From positions 13,767,243 to 13,831,242 of the forward strand of contig OZ021727.1 in NCBI GenBank assembly GCA_963978545.1: a stretch of DNA of 64,000 nt, read 5' to 3'. The position numbers and the translations under genes were made by a program. The notes under the pieces were generated by a model. The model was not told the DNA's origin and ran no database searches. It was given only the letters and a program-made list of their open reading frames with translations. This DNA comes from Linyphia triangularis. Taxonomy: Eukaryota > Arthropoda > Arachnida > Araneae > Linyphiidae. Shown here piece after piece: positions 12,485 through 23,465 of the stretch; within the stretch, counting starts at the first letter, position 1, and each line of letters opens with the position of its first letter.

Positions 12485-15400
12485 AAGAGTTTTTTTAATC
12501 AAGCCCCTTTTTTGCCCTAGTATTTCTTTGTATGTATATAAAAAATCAGTGTAGAACTTTGTTACCCTATATTTGTATATACGTCATCATTATTTTTGCA
12601 GTTTTATAATATGTCCCCTACGTATGGCAAAATAATAAAATAGATTAACGATCAGTTTTCGAGTTATACAAACAACCCAACAAGAACCAATTATTTTACT
12701 TAGATCCCGTATTATCCATATCTTCTTGATTATAAATTAATATTAAATTTGTCTTGTTTGTTTAAATTCGATTAGAGAAAGAATAATATTTTAGATAAAC
12801 AGACAAACAAATATCAATCTGATATTACTATGTATCAATGACGCTTTGAATACTAGGGCATGTAGGACATAAAAACTATAACAACATTTGAAAAATGGAA
12901 AATTTCATATTTTTATAATGCTATGGTACGATACTTTATATTGCACCGCCTACCAGACAGCCAAACAATAAACCAAATCTGTCATAATTAAATCAACTAT
13001 TCAAAAAATTGCTCAGCTCTGGAAATTCGAAACCAAATCTGTACGTCATAAATATTTATAATTTTCATAAATACTATTTGTTATATCACTGAAGCAAAGC
13101 ACTTTGTTAAGAGAGTCGTATTTTGTTCTATAGTGGTCACTGACACCTTGACTTGCATAATTGAATTAAGCTTTTTTGCAGCATTCCAATCAATTGCCAA
13201 CGTGCTTTAATTTTCAATGTAACAGAGAAAGACCCTTAGGAATAAACAGAATATTTTTCCAAGTATACCTGCAAAACTTTTTTTCCTATTAAGCAAAATT
13301 TATATACAGCTAAGTAACTTATAACGTATAATTTACACTTAAATATGTAATAACAATCTCTTTTAGTATCGGCATTAATTTAATTCCTCCTTTCAAAGCG
13401 CATATTCTTATTTTTAATCTTTCATCGATTAATTCAATAACTGCCCACGCACAGCTACTTGAGTGAAAATTGTTTAGGTCAGCATTTTTCTAACAGTGAG
13501 TTTCATAATTAATATTCAGTTTTTCTCAACTTTACGTCAGCCTGTTAGTTTCACACACCCATGCTATTTTAATTTCCGCTATGCTCAGTACAATTTCCAT
13601 GGTTCAATACAATGATCGTTCACAGTGCTCTCTTTGACGACAATTCTACATTCATTGAATTGATATCTGCTACCTGCTAACTCGTAACATCACATCTCTC
13701 TCTCCCAAATAACGAATAAATATGCTGTCTGCATTGTAAGAGATGTGAACTTTACATATACTTATATAATATATAACTTATACTTATAGCAAAACAATAC
13801 TTGTGCTTTGACAGAAATCGAAAGAAAGTACAAAAAGACAGTTAATAATATCAAATTTCACCAACTAAACATGGAGAATTTTTCCTATAAAATAAATAAA
13901 ATACTTTATAAGGACCAATAAGTTCAAATTGACAAACAATATTAATATGTTCGTTTATTTATTTTTTTTCCATCCAAAATTTAGTTTATTTTCATGAGTT
14001 AGAAAACAAGATGAGAAATCTTATTATTCGTGGATTAGCCTAAATAAACCTGGCTTCATTTTTACGTATCACTCACGATTACTCACCAAACTTAAGATAA
14101 CAAAGTATTTTATTCAACCAAAAAGGCCATGAAATAAATACATTTGTTGTATCATTGAAATAACATTATAACAAATAAATATCACTTTCAAGAAATTGAA
14201 CATAAGAAGTACATCTCAGTGAACTCATAAATTACTATGAACAAATTTTATTTTTGAGCTTCATTGACTAGAGCAGAATGACTAAGTGAGTAGTATAAAT
14301 TGGAGTAGCATTTTTGGTTTTGTTAAGCTTATTTAGCTTGGGTCTTCTGCAGAATATGAATGAATATTCTATTTTAACTAGCAATAAATCATTCCAATGT
14401 TCCGGTAAATAGAGCATTCCTTGAATGGTTGCCATTTTTTTTTTTTTTTTGTTTATTCACATTTAATAGCTGACGTTAAATACGAATTTATTCACTAACA
14501 AAATCGAATAAGATCTTTTTTTTTTTTTTTTTTTTTTTTTCCGGTATATGTTCTTTCACAGAGAATGTATTACGGTCACCAAGGATATTTCTCAGCAAAC
14601 AAAATATATAATAACAAAATACTAAAATAATATACAAAAACAATATTTGGCTAATATGGAAAAATACCATTCATTTCAGCGAATTCTCATGAATAAAAAA
14701 ATAAAATAGATAAAAAAAATTATTTCTCAGCAATTTTTATTTCTTTGTCAATAGTGCGCTAGTAAAAAGTTACAAACAAAAATTCTAGGGAATCAATAGT
14801 AAAAAAGCTGTAGATCAAGAGGTGAATCTGCGAGGAATTTTTGTTAGGGGGTTTCATCGTTTGGCATAACTTGTGACGTAATTTAGCTCGAAAACATTTC
14901 TCATTGAAATAGAAATTCGAAATTTTGTCATAAGCAATCCCACTGCGCATTTCATTTTCCCGCGCTTGAAAATTGTGACGGCACGAGCATAAATTTCATT
15001 AAAAGCAATTTAAAATAGTTGTTACTTTTTTTCTTTTTAAGTAGAAATTTGCCTTCAGAAGAGGCACCTAACTAATTCCTTTACCCTAATACTAGATGTG
15101 ATTTTAATCTAAGTGCTACAAATATCAGGGGAAAGACGTACATTTTTATCTCTAATGAAAAAATCCTCAATAAAATCACAAAAATGCGCTTACGTCAGAG
15201 AATCTTTATCAAAATCCAGTAAAAATTATTCCTACCATCTGCTTTTTCAAACAAATTTTGTTTGCTTTTTTAGAATAAAAAGCTGTGTAACAGATAAAGC
15301 GATGGCGACCGCCACTTGGCGAAGTAGAACCATTTGGCGAATAAGTGGATTTCGCCAGTGGTAGTTCCTCCAATCTCGTCATATGTTCTTCGGTCACCGA

Positions 15401-16252
15401 AATGCTCATGTTTTCCTGTTGCTCTCCCGCTCGAATCAAATGTTTTGTTGCCTTAGTTCTTGATTGCGTTCGCTGTTGTTTTTCGTGACTAAAAAAATAA
15501 AATTCCAAGGATTATGCAATGAAGCGCATGAACGAAAGCATTTTCTCCAACCTTACGCTAAACTTCCCCTTGATTTTGCCGTCGCTTAAAGAGGTAAGTC
15601 TTGCTAAGTTTAGGATACTTTCGATTTTGTTAGTAAATATGGTGTTGAATTTTGAAAATATGCAAGTTGAACAATATCGGAGATTTTCGGTTAAGTTTCG
15701 GGACTTACACCAGTTTTTTATTAAAATGCATAATAATATGTTAATATGGATTGTTAATAAAATTGTAATATAATAGGAATTTTGACTCAATTTTACTTCG
15801 AGGATAATTTTGTTTTCCGTAATTGTTTACACAAGGATGACTTGGCAGACGTAAGCATCGACTGAAAAATTAATAACTGTTAGTTGCAGACGTTGATTAC
15901 TTTCCTTCCTAACCAATGCTATTGCTTATCTGCTCAGCATGCAAGACGTAATGCTATTTTGAATTAAGTGTTCATTAAGGAATATATGTTCAATTCGGGA
16001 ATTATACCGGTATCTATGTTAATTGACATTCTTCAACGGATTCTCAATTTAAAGAGGTCTTTTTTTTTTCGATGGTAAGTTTTAATTACCAAACCAAAAT
16101 ATCTAATTACTAAATGTCACATGGATTAGTGAAGTTTTAATTTTCTATGAAATGTCATTGATTGTCTTTTAATATATTTTGGCCTGTTTTTGGAATCACT
16201 TTTTAAACTGATAGAAGTCAATACAGTCTTTGAGGAGTTGCGTGCTCAAAAT
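12485..16252. other. unannotated AT-rich intergenic DNA
   Basis: No bounded transposon or recognised exon. Overlapping open frames of about 84-99 codons at 15209-15790 occur on both strands and match no domain I know. A T run lies at 14517-14540. The patch at 15302-15360 has TGGCGA/TCGCCA-type motifs. Confidence 0.4.
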
Positions 16253-16265
16253 CCATTCTAAAGGG

Positions 16266-16442
16266 TTGGTTGTTTTCAGATTATCTGGCGCCGTCAGCAA
16301 CACGAGGGCTATAATGCGCCGAAACATTCGTCATTAGACAAGCCAACATACATTTACAAACACCCATGCCTAACACGGGACTCGAACACGCAACCTCGCG
16401 GTCTAGAAGCTAGCACGCTAACCACTATACCGTTTGGTCGGC
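16266..16442 (-). mobile_element. tRNA-derived SINE-A, copy 1 (full length)
   Basis: Read on the minus strand it starts GCCGACCAAACGGTATAGTG, has an A box (TATAGTGGTTAG) and a B box close to the pol III consensus (GGTTCGNGTCC; here GTGTTCGAGTCC), then a body of about 110 bases and a CCAA tail. A perfect 13-bp target duplication CCATTCTAAAGGG flanks it (16253-16265 and 16443-16455). These ends define the 177-bp family reference used for the other copies. Confidence 0.95.
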
Positions 16443-16654
16443 CCATTCTAAAGGGAAAATGAGCATCTATTATGCATTAATTGTTACATAACATAAATAT
16501 TGCCTCATTGTTCTTTCATATTACCGGCGCCGCTTACCAGTTTTCAATTCATTTTTGAAATTTCAACTTTTGTATGCTCCGAATTAAAAATAAAAATGAG
16601 CAGACATGTCTGTGATTTATGTTCTTCCCTAGTGAGGTTTTTCCGGGTTTTCTC

Positions 16655-16829
16655 AAACGGTATAGTGGTTAGCGTGCTGGCTTCTAGACCGCGAGGTTGC
16701 GGGTTCGAGTCCCGTGTTAGGCATGGGTGTTTGTAAATGTATGTTGGCTTGTCTAATGACGAATGTTTCGGCGCATTATAGCCCTCGTGTTGCTGACGGC
16801 GCCAGATAATCTGAAAACAACCAACCAAC
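16655..16829 (+). mobile_element. tRNA-derived SINE-A, copy 2
   Basis: Starts inside the head (AAACGGTATAGTGG), so the first few bases are lost. B box GGTTCGAGTCC is intact and the tail is AACCAACCAA. It faces copy 1 about 210 bases away, giving an inverted pair. No convincing target duplication. Confidence 0.92.
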
Positions 16830-18060
16830 TCACCATAACATATTGGTTACTTTTTTTTTTTTTAAGTTGTATTACCGTTGAAAGATAATTAGAAAACCGG
16901 AGATTTCTGTTAGTACTGTATGAAACTTGTCATAGATTTTTTTCTTCAATTTTAAAAAGCATGCTAGGCTTATTGAAAGTTGTGAACTTATAATGCTACA
17001 CAAGTGAACGATGTCATTGGAATAGTAAAATTTCAATTTATCAACTTTTCACCCGGTGTCTAAATAGAAATGAGATCGTCCACTTTTCAGGTTATCACTT
17101 TGGCAATGAAAACAATCGTTCTTTCCTTTCGCCAAATTTGGCGATCAATCGCTCGCATCTTCGGCACGTGTTGCTTTCTTTTTCTTTTCCCTCCGTTGCC
17201 GTTCTATGTACAGCTACATTTAAGCTTCCCAACTTAAAAGTTTAGATAATAGTTTCATCAGGTGTTCGTGATAAATTCATCAAATTTATTCGGGTTTCAT
17301 GTTTTTTTCTTTCAAGAATTTAAAGTTTTTTCCCCGCTTTTTTTTGAAGTTCGCAAACATTTGTCGTAATTGAAAATGTTAACTCAAGTAATTTTTTCTT
17401 GCATCTAGCTAGAAATATCTTTATCAAACGCAGTTTTTAAAACTTGACTCTAAATGTATCCCACAATAAAAAAAATCTGTACACATGTACTGGACAGACA
17501 TAGATTGTAATAATAATCTTATTAAGCATTACATTACCAATTCCAAATTTAGTTAAAATTACGACATCTCTGATTATGTAATGGCAAAAACAAGCTAAAA
17601 CTTTTTAGTAAATAATATTGGTTTCTTTATTTGTGATTAACGAATAATAGTAAAAAAAAATCAGGAATTGCAGAATTTAAGGGTCTTTTAGATTTTCGTT
17701 AATTATTTTCTAATTATAAATCAGGAAGTGAAGTTCTACCTAATAAGAAATTAAATATATGACGTTTTAAGTTATTACTTTTTTTTCTTAAACTTTGGAA
17801 TAAGAAGGTATTGTAAATAAAAAGTTTTGAAAATGTTGAGTAATTGGTGCAACATATTTCATTTCTCTAAAAACTGCTCCTCACTTTCCATTCAGTAATC
17901 AAGAGAAAAAACAAAACTTCTACAAAAAGTGAAGGTTACTTGGATCAGTTGGTATCTAGACATAAAATTACCAGTTTGGGGTGAGATTTTCTTTTTTAGC
18001 ATAAATTACAATTCCAGTAGTTCGGTGGGAAAGAAAACGTTCTCAACGTTGCCGATAGGT
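16830..18060. other. upstream region of Tis11, unannotated
   Basis: Mostly AT-rich. A locally GC-richer patch at 17129-17215 holds an inverted CGCCAAATTTGGCG and an E-box CACGTG (17165). It could be distal regulatory sequence, but nothing further supports this. Confidence 0.35.
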
Positions 18061-18210
18061 CGCCAAATATGTCGGGCCTCCTTTGTTGACTCATCTCCTC
18101 TCTCTGATTGGTCCTACGCTGCTTGACCCCTCCCACTGATGCAACGTCACGCTACCCATGTTTTGGTTGAAAAAGTTGGTAGTCAAGATTCATGCAACAG
18201 ATTCAGTCAA
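18061..18210 (+). promoter_or_regulatory. candidate Tis11 promoter (AP-1, CCAAT, CRE-like, Inr)
   Basis: GC-richer block directly upstream of exon 1. Seen here are a perfect AP-1 site TGACTCA (18087-18093), an inverted CCAAT box ATTGG (18107-18111), CCCCTCCC (18127-18134), a CRE-like ACGTCA (18144-18149) and an arthropod-type initiator TCAGTC (18203-18208). No TATA box is obvious. With the Inr A at 18205 the 5' UTR would be 49 bases. AP-1 and CRE sites suit a gene family known for immediate-early induction. Transcription start and site use are inferred. Confidence 0.55.
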
Positions 18211-18253
18211 AAACTTTGCGTTGTAGTAGGTAGGTGGTTGTAATTGTTACGCA

Positions 18254-18307
18254 ATGACCACCGCTTTAGTGTCAGCTTTTCCCCCGGATTTTAGGAATCT
18301 CTACAAG
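18254..18307 (+). CDS. Tis11: Tis11/ZFP36-family protein, exon 1
   Basis: Encodes the first 18 residues, MTTALVSAFPPDFRNLYK, then a consensus donor AAG|GTAAGG. The ATG has G at -3. The peptide matches the conserved start of the ZFP36L1/ZFP36L2 group (MTTTLVSA-type), where a first intron falls at nearly the same codon. It joins exon 2 (acceptor TTTCAG|GG at 23465/23466) in phase 0, and the frame stays open. The exon is too short for ORF searches and was found by homology to the family's N-terminus. In vertebrate members this segment contributes to export and decay-factor contacts; whether it does so here is inference. Confidence 0.88.
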
Positions 18308-19014
18308 GTAAGGATTATTTTCCCGTCTCTAGGTGGATTTCCTAAGTGCCTCTGTCTGTATTGTTCTTAGACATTTTTTTTTTTATCAAAATTACGACAG
18401 AATGTTGTAATTAATCTTATTACGTTGAATTGATCTTCTGTGTTATTGTCTTTGCATATTTTGATATGCCGGTACTTCGAATTATTAATCAATGGGTGCA
18501 AAGTACAATATCTTGTATCGCCGGTTTTCACTATCCACATGTCTGTTAATTAGTAAATTTCGATCGGACCTCGTAACTTCATTTGTAATTCAGCAAAAGT
18601 TCGGAAAACATTGGACATAGGATTGTGCTGTATTTAATTAAAATGCTCAGTAACCTAATTCAGTTTTCTAAAAGTGTTAAATGGTTATGGAAGCAACAGC
18701 ACTTGAAATTGAGAACACTTTCGGTCGCTTTTTATGGCATTCTCTAATTAATATATATAACTTAATTAAACTCTTTATTTGGTGTTATCGAATTTAGACT
18801 GTCAATTCTATAACAGAGGTCAGTAATGTTAATTGGTTTTAGAATTGCTGCCGAGGTTCGGTGCAGTGTGGCCGTCGTATCGATTGGACATAGTAAATCC
18901 AATGTAATCAACTGTTTCTTTTCCTTACATTTCTTTATGGCAAATGTCTAATTGTTACGAAATATGCTTTACCTCGTTTCAGTATGGTTTAAAAAGATAA
19001 ATCACTTCATGGAT

Positions 19015-19185
19015 GCAGATCGCTGTGGTGTTAGCGTTCTAATCGCGATGCATATACCAAAGGTGCCGGAATTAGAATCCCGAGTTTGGTATGGGTATTC
19101 GTTGTGGTTCGGAATCCACGTTAACATGCAAGTCCTGGCCTGATAGCCGTTATTATGCACTAAAATAGATCGTGCGGCTTACATA
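19015..19185 (+). mobile_element. tRNA-derived SINE-B, copy 1 (decayed)
   Basis: Contains the family landmarks AAAGGTGCCGG, a degenerate B box (GGAATTAGAATCCC), GTTGTGGTTCGGAATCCACG and CCTGATAGCCGTTATTATGC. Older and more diverged than the SINE-A copies. Confidence 0.65.
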
Positions 19186-19233
19186 GATGCAGAATGCGCT
19201 GCTTGTCTTAGAATCGATCACGACCGGCGATTG

Positions 19234-19418
19234 GCCGACCAAACAGTATAGTGGTTAGCGTGCTAGCTTCTAGACCGCGAGGTTGCGGGTTCGAGTCCCG
19301 TGTTTGGCATTGGTGTTTGTAAATGTATGTTGGCTTGTCTAATGACGAATGTTTCGGCGCATTATAGCCCTCGTGTTGCTGACGGCGCCAGATAATCTAA
19401 AAACAACCAACCAACCAA
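19234..19418 (+). mobile_element. tRNA-derived SINE-A, copy 3
   Basis: Complete from GCCGACC to the (AACC)n tail, with A box and B box GGTTCGAGTCC intact. In the sense orientation within the Tis11 intron. No clear target duplication. Confidence 0.93.
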
Positions 19419-19454
19419 ATTAATACGAATTTGACATTTAAAAATCAAAATTTT

Positions 19455-19760
19455 TTAACACAAGAAAGACTGAAACTTAGTAAATACCTATATTGCCCAA
19501 AAGCAGTCAAAATGACTGCATTGTGAAAGAATAACTAATATGTAAAGAAATTTGTATAACACACACATATATATATACATACATACATACCGGAAATGAA
19601 GGAGGGGTAGGTAACTACAATTAATTATAAACGCATTTATATGTTGTACCAAAAGTCACAAAATTCTAAGAAATCGTGTCATTTTATAAATTAAATATTT
19701 TTTTTTTTATTTGAAATTAAAAAGCAGTCAAAATAACTTCCTTGGGCACTCTTGTGTTAA
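19455..19760 (+). mobile_element. TTAA-flanked piggyBac-like MITE, short deletion copy
   Basis: TTAA on both sides, with ends TTAACACAAGAAAGAC and CTTGTGTTAA. Just inside is ATACCTATATTGCC followed by the palindromic AGTCAAAATGACTGC. It matches, in reverse orientation, the 708-bp element at 58369-59076, of which it is an internally deleted relative. Confidence 0.75.
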
Positions 19761-20019
19761 ATAATTTAACCCTCTCTTTTCCACCTTAATTGTTATCCTA
19801 ACAACTGGTTTCGTTGGTGGGGGAGTATGGGAGGTTCCATTCATTTCCGAGACCATCACTTATCCCCTCGGAAAAACCTCCCGTTTCCAATCTTCAATAA
19901 AAGGACCGAACTATAATTAGATGCAGTATAGACCTAGAGGTGAGTTATTACGCCCGCCTAGAAGCCTGAACCCAACCAACCGCAACTTGGCTTAAAATTA
20001 AACTTTTTGAACTTCTGTC

Positions 20020-20392
20020 TGGTCCGCCTGATGGCTGTGAGGTTAGAGCTCTGTCCTCGGAATACTGAAGGTGCCGTGTTCCTATCTTGGATTAGCCGAC
20101 CAAACGGTATAGTGGTTAGCGTGCTAGCTTCTAGACCGCGAGGTTGCGGGTTCGAGTCCCGTGTAAAGGCATGGGTGTATGTGAATGTATGTTGGCTTAT
20201 CTAATGACGAATGTTTCGGCGCATTATACCCCTCGTGTTGCTGACAGCGCCAGATAATCTGAATACAACCAACCTATCTTGGATTAGACCTGGATGTTGG
20301 TTGTTTGGAATCTACGTTAAGCTGAAGGTCCCGTGTTGATTAAACGTTATTTTGCCACAATAGGTCGTTGAGCGTGCAAACCAAGCAACTAA
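20020..20392 (+). mobile_element. SINE-B, copy 2, split by a SINE-A insertion
   Basis: The left part (20020-20094) has GGTTAGAGCTCTG and GGTGCCGTG. The right part (20287-20392) has GGAATCTACGTTAAGCTGAA, GGTCCCGTGTTGATTA and ATAGGTCGTTGAGCGTGCAA. The 20095-20272 SINE-A interrupts it with an exact target duplication, so SINE-B is older at this site. Confidence 0.8.
20095..20272 (+). mobile_element. tRNA-derived SINE-A, copy 4 (nested in SINE-B)
   Basis: Full-length copy flanked by the perfect 14-bp duplication CCTATCTTGGATTA (20081-20094 and 20273-20286). Intact B box. The insertion duplicated SINE-B sequence. Confidence 0.96.
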
Positions 20393-20498
20393 ACTTCAGT
20401 GTGATAGCTTATGAATGAAGAAGAAAAAGAAAAAACTCATCCAGATGCGTTTTAACATTAAATAAAGAAACTTGAACAGTGTCACCCTAGATTAGACA

Positions 20499-20679
20499 GC
20501 TGACCAAACGGCATAGTGGTTAGCGTTCTAGCTTCTAGACCGCGAGGTTGCGGGTTCGAGTCCCGTGTAAGGCATGGGTGTTTGTAAATGTATGTTGGCT
20601 TGTCAAATGACGAATGTTTCGGCGCATTATAGCCCATGTGTTGCTGACGGCTCCAGATAATCGGAAAACAACCAACCAA
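20499..20679 (+). mobile_element. tRNA-derived SINE-A, copy 5
   Basis: Starts GCTGACCAAACGGCATAG. B box GGTTCGAGTCC, (AACC)n tail. Flanks CCCTAGATTAGACA (20485-20498) and CCCTAAACTAGACA (20680-20693) are a 12/14 target duplication, so this is older than copies 1 and 4. Confidence 0.94.
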
Positions 20680-22273
20680 CCCTAAACTAGACATTCGACT
20701 CCGTAGACTACGGATTAGAAACAAGTATATTTTTTATATTTTCTTTATTTTATTGCAAACAAAGTAGTGCATCTTAAAAGATGCATTATACTTTAAAAAA
20801 TAGAAATGCGCACAAATTAACTTTTCGGCGAGTGAGATGGTGTGGGCGGATTACAGATATTCCTTTAGCACTAAGCTGGATATCTATTAGTAGTAATAGA
20901 CGAATGTCTAGTTATCTAGGGTTAAATTATCTTTCAATGTCAAGCTTGCGTTTTGTTAATCAACCTTAATTTTTATTTATGAACGAAATCAAATCTGAGA
21001 AAGCTTATTTAAATTCCTATGAACTCAGTAAAAAAAAATCTCAGTTACTTTGTGAAAATATTCCTTAAACCGTGTCGTGATTTCTATTGTAATGGGAAGA
21101 AGGGCGAATATAGACAACTGCCCTTGAAGTTCTGCACTGAATGTCTTTGAATGGATGAATCTTCCCGTAGTATCCTTATTGAAAAAGAAGCATGGGGAAC
21201 AGGTTGCTCTGCTAACCTCGTTTTTCTTCTGCTGTTCTGATTTTTTTTTCCCCTTTTTTTTTTTCTTTTTCATTCACTGAAGCGTTCGCAAGCCCATTGA
21301 CGAATTTGGACATCGGATTTCTATTTAACAACATTAAGGATAGCAATAAAGTGATTGTTGTTGTTTATTTTTTAACCGTTTTCTTGTTGCAGGGTGTCTT
21401 TTCTTTAATTTGAGTGAAATGAGCGGTGATTAAGGATTTGGATTATCTAGTGGGGTAATTCGGTGGCGGCCGCTTTTGGAGAGAAGATGGCTTAATGGGA
21501 TGACTTAAGTGGGTTTAGGTAAATTATCGTTAAGTATTGGCGATTTTTGGATGTTCAGTTTCAAGATATCAGTTGTGTATTGGAGAAAGGAAATGCAGTT
21601 AAACTGAGAATCCTAGAATGGTGTGTGAAGTAAAATTTTGTGGAACGAATCAGAATTCGATAATTGCATCCATAAGTAATTGAGTTGTTGAACCTCGCAG
21701 ACGTTGCATTTTTGTCTTTTCGGGTGATAGTATTTAAAGAAAAAAAACAGTGAAAAAGTATTTAAAAAAAAAACAAGTGAAAAATTTATCTGGGGTGAGA
21801 GGGGGATTATTTTGACATCTGTTGTGTTTTACGTACATTTTATCTTTTAATATATTTTTTCTTAATTTTTCCCAAGTATGAAATTTTTTTTTAAAGGGGG
21901 TTGAATGTGTATGATTTGCATTTTGGGTACATTTTATTATATTCCATTTAATATTTTTATAAAATTAAAAAATCAAGTGGAGCTTTTCTGAGTTTTTTAA
22001 TTTTTTGCCCACAATTTAGTTAGATATAAACAAGTTATAGTATAGTATGAGTTAAGAAATTCGACCTTTTGTTAAAGAAATAAGGATGTGTTGTATAAAT
22101 TTTTTTTTTTTTGTTAAATTTTTCATCTTTGGATGAATTAACTGACATCCAATTTTAAATCCTTGTCTGCAATACTTATGGACTTAGATTTTTTTAGAGA
22201 AAAATAGATAGTGAATTTTTTTTTTTTACATCACTTATTTTGTGAATGTAAATAATAATAAAAAATATGCAGC

Positions 22274-22304
<31 letters not shown>

Positions 22305-23465
22305 TCTATTACTACTGTAATAAATGAATTTTAAATAGTTAAAATCCAGTACTTTGCTTATTGTTTTTGCTTATATTTTAATGTGCGTTGTATTTTGAAT
22401 TTAAACATCAAAATTCATTTCTGTAGACCAGAGGAATTAATTATTTTTTTACTTTTTATTTTGAAGGTTGTGGTGAAATCCCTAGATCCTCTGCTGTACA
22501 AATAACTTCGGTTTATTGTATATTTTGAATTAATCATTTAATGATGGGGATTTAATTGGGTATCATCAAAACCTGATTTCAAAGTGTTTTTATTTTGCTT
22601 TTTGCACTCGTTATCAACTGTTAATTTTTTTCTTTTTCTCTTTTGCTATCTAGTTATGCTAGTTAGTCCAATGACATACAAATCTATTCAACCAAGTTGA
22701 TCTTGAATTACTATATTTTTACCACAAATTTAGGTCATTGCTGTATTCGAGTTGAATTAAGGAATTCTGGTAATCGTAAATTTTAATTTTGGGTGATTCA
22801 GTATCCCCTAAATTTGTAATTTTAATTTAACTATTTTTTTATGCGTCTTTACTTGGGAGAATTCTTAATAAATTGGAATCTTTTTATGTTGGTTCAACGG
22901 ATCATATACCCAGTTACTTGGGTTCAAGTTTGATAAAAAAAAATATTCGAATTTATTTTAAACAATAATAATCAATCCTCCAATTTTTTTTTTTAAATTC
23001 CAAATTTTTTTTGGAGGAAAATAATTTTTTACGACAATTTGGAGTTTTTAAAAAATTATTATGAGAGTAACATGGTAATTTTTAACCTCTGTTTTAATCT
23101 ATAGGTTATGTACCTACTACACATGTATGAAAAGATAAAAAAATTGAATTTTTATTTTTAAGGGTACAGAGTCCCCCTACTTAAATTTCAACTGCTGAAA
23201 TTCAATATTCTGATATATAACTGGAAACTCAAATCTTTGGTTGTTTTTGAAAAATTAACATGGTGGTATTCTGTCTCCATTTGTTATATTGTCTAACTAA
23301 TTGACTTCTGTGAAGGTATTGAGGACAGGTTTGAGTTTTACTCTCAACTGTATTTACAACTGTTAACAGATGCCAATTAAGTAGAGTTAAACAATATTTT
23401 CTGAGTGTGCAATATTAATAACTGTTTATTTCTTATTAATACTAATTTGTTTTCTTTGATTTCAG

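Larger units (their letters stand above)
18308..23465 (+). other. Tis11 intron 1
   Basis: 5158-bp phase-0 intron with GTAAGG donor and TTTCAG acceptor. Its first half has collected SINE-B copies, three SINE-A copies and a TTAA element. The second half, after about 20.7 kb, is AT-rich with homopolymers but no recognised transposon. A possible cryptic exon lies at 21393-21518. Confidence 0.85.

Noticed and set aside
15209..15790. Candidate exons (99, 92 and 84 codons)
   Set aside because: Overlapping frames on both strands with no recognised domain and no convincing splice pair.
16655..16740. tRNA gene call for SINE-A heads
   Set aside because: The B box is excellent but the acceptor and anticodon stems do not pair as a tRNA, and every copy continues into the same SINE body.
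16544..16828. Recurrent ORF containing GYNAPKHSSLDKPTYIYKHP, seen at many loci
   Set aside because: It is the antisense reading of SINE-A. All copies coincide with the SINE and carry no separate coding signal.
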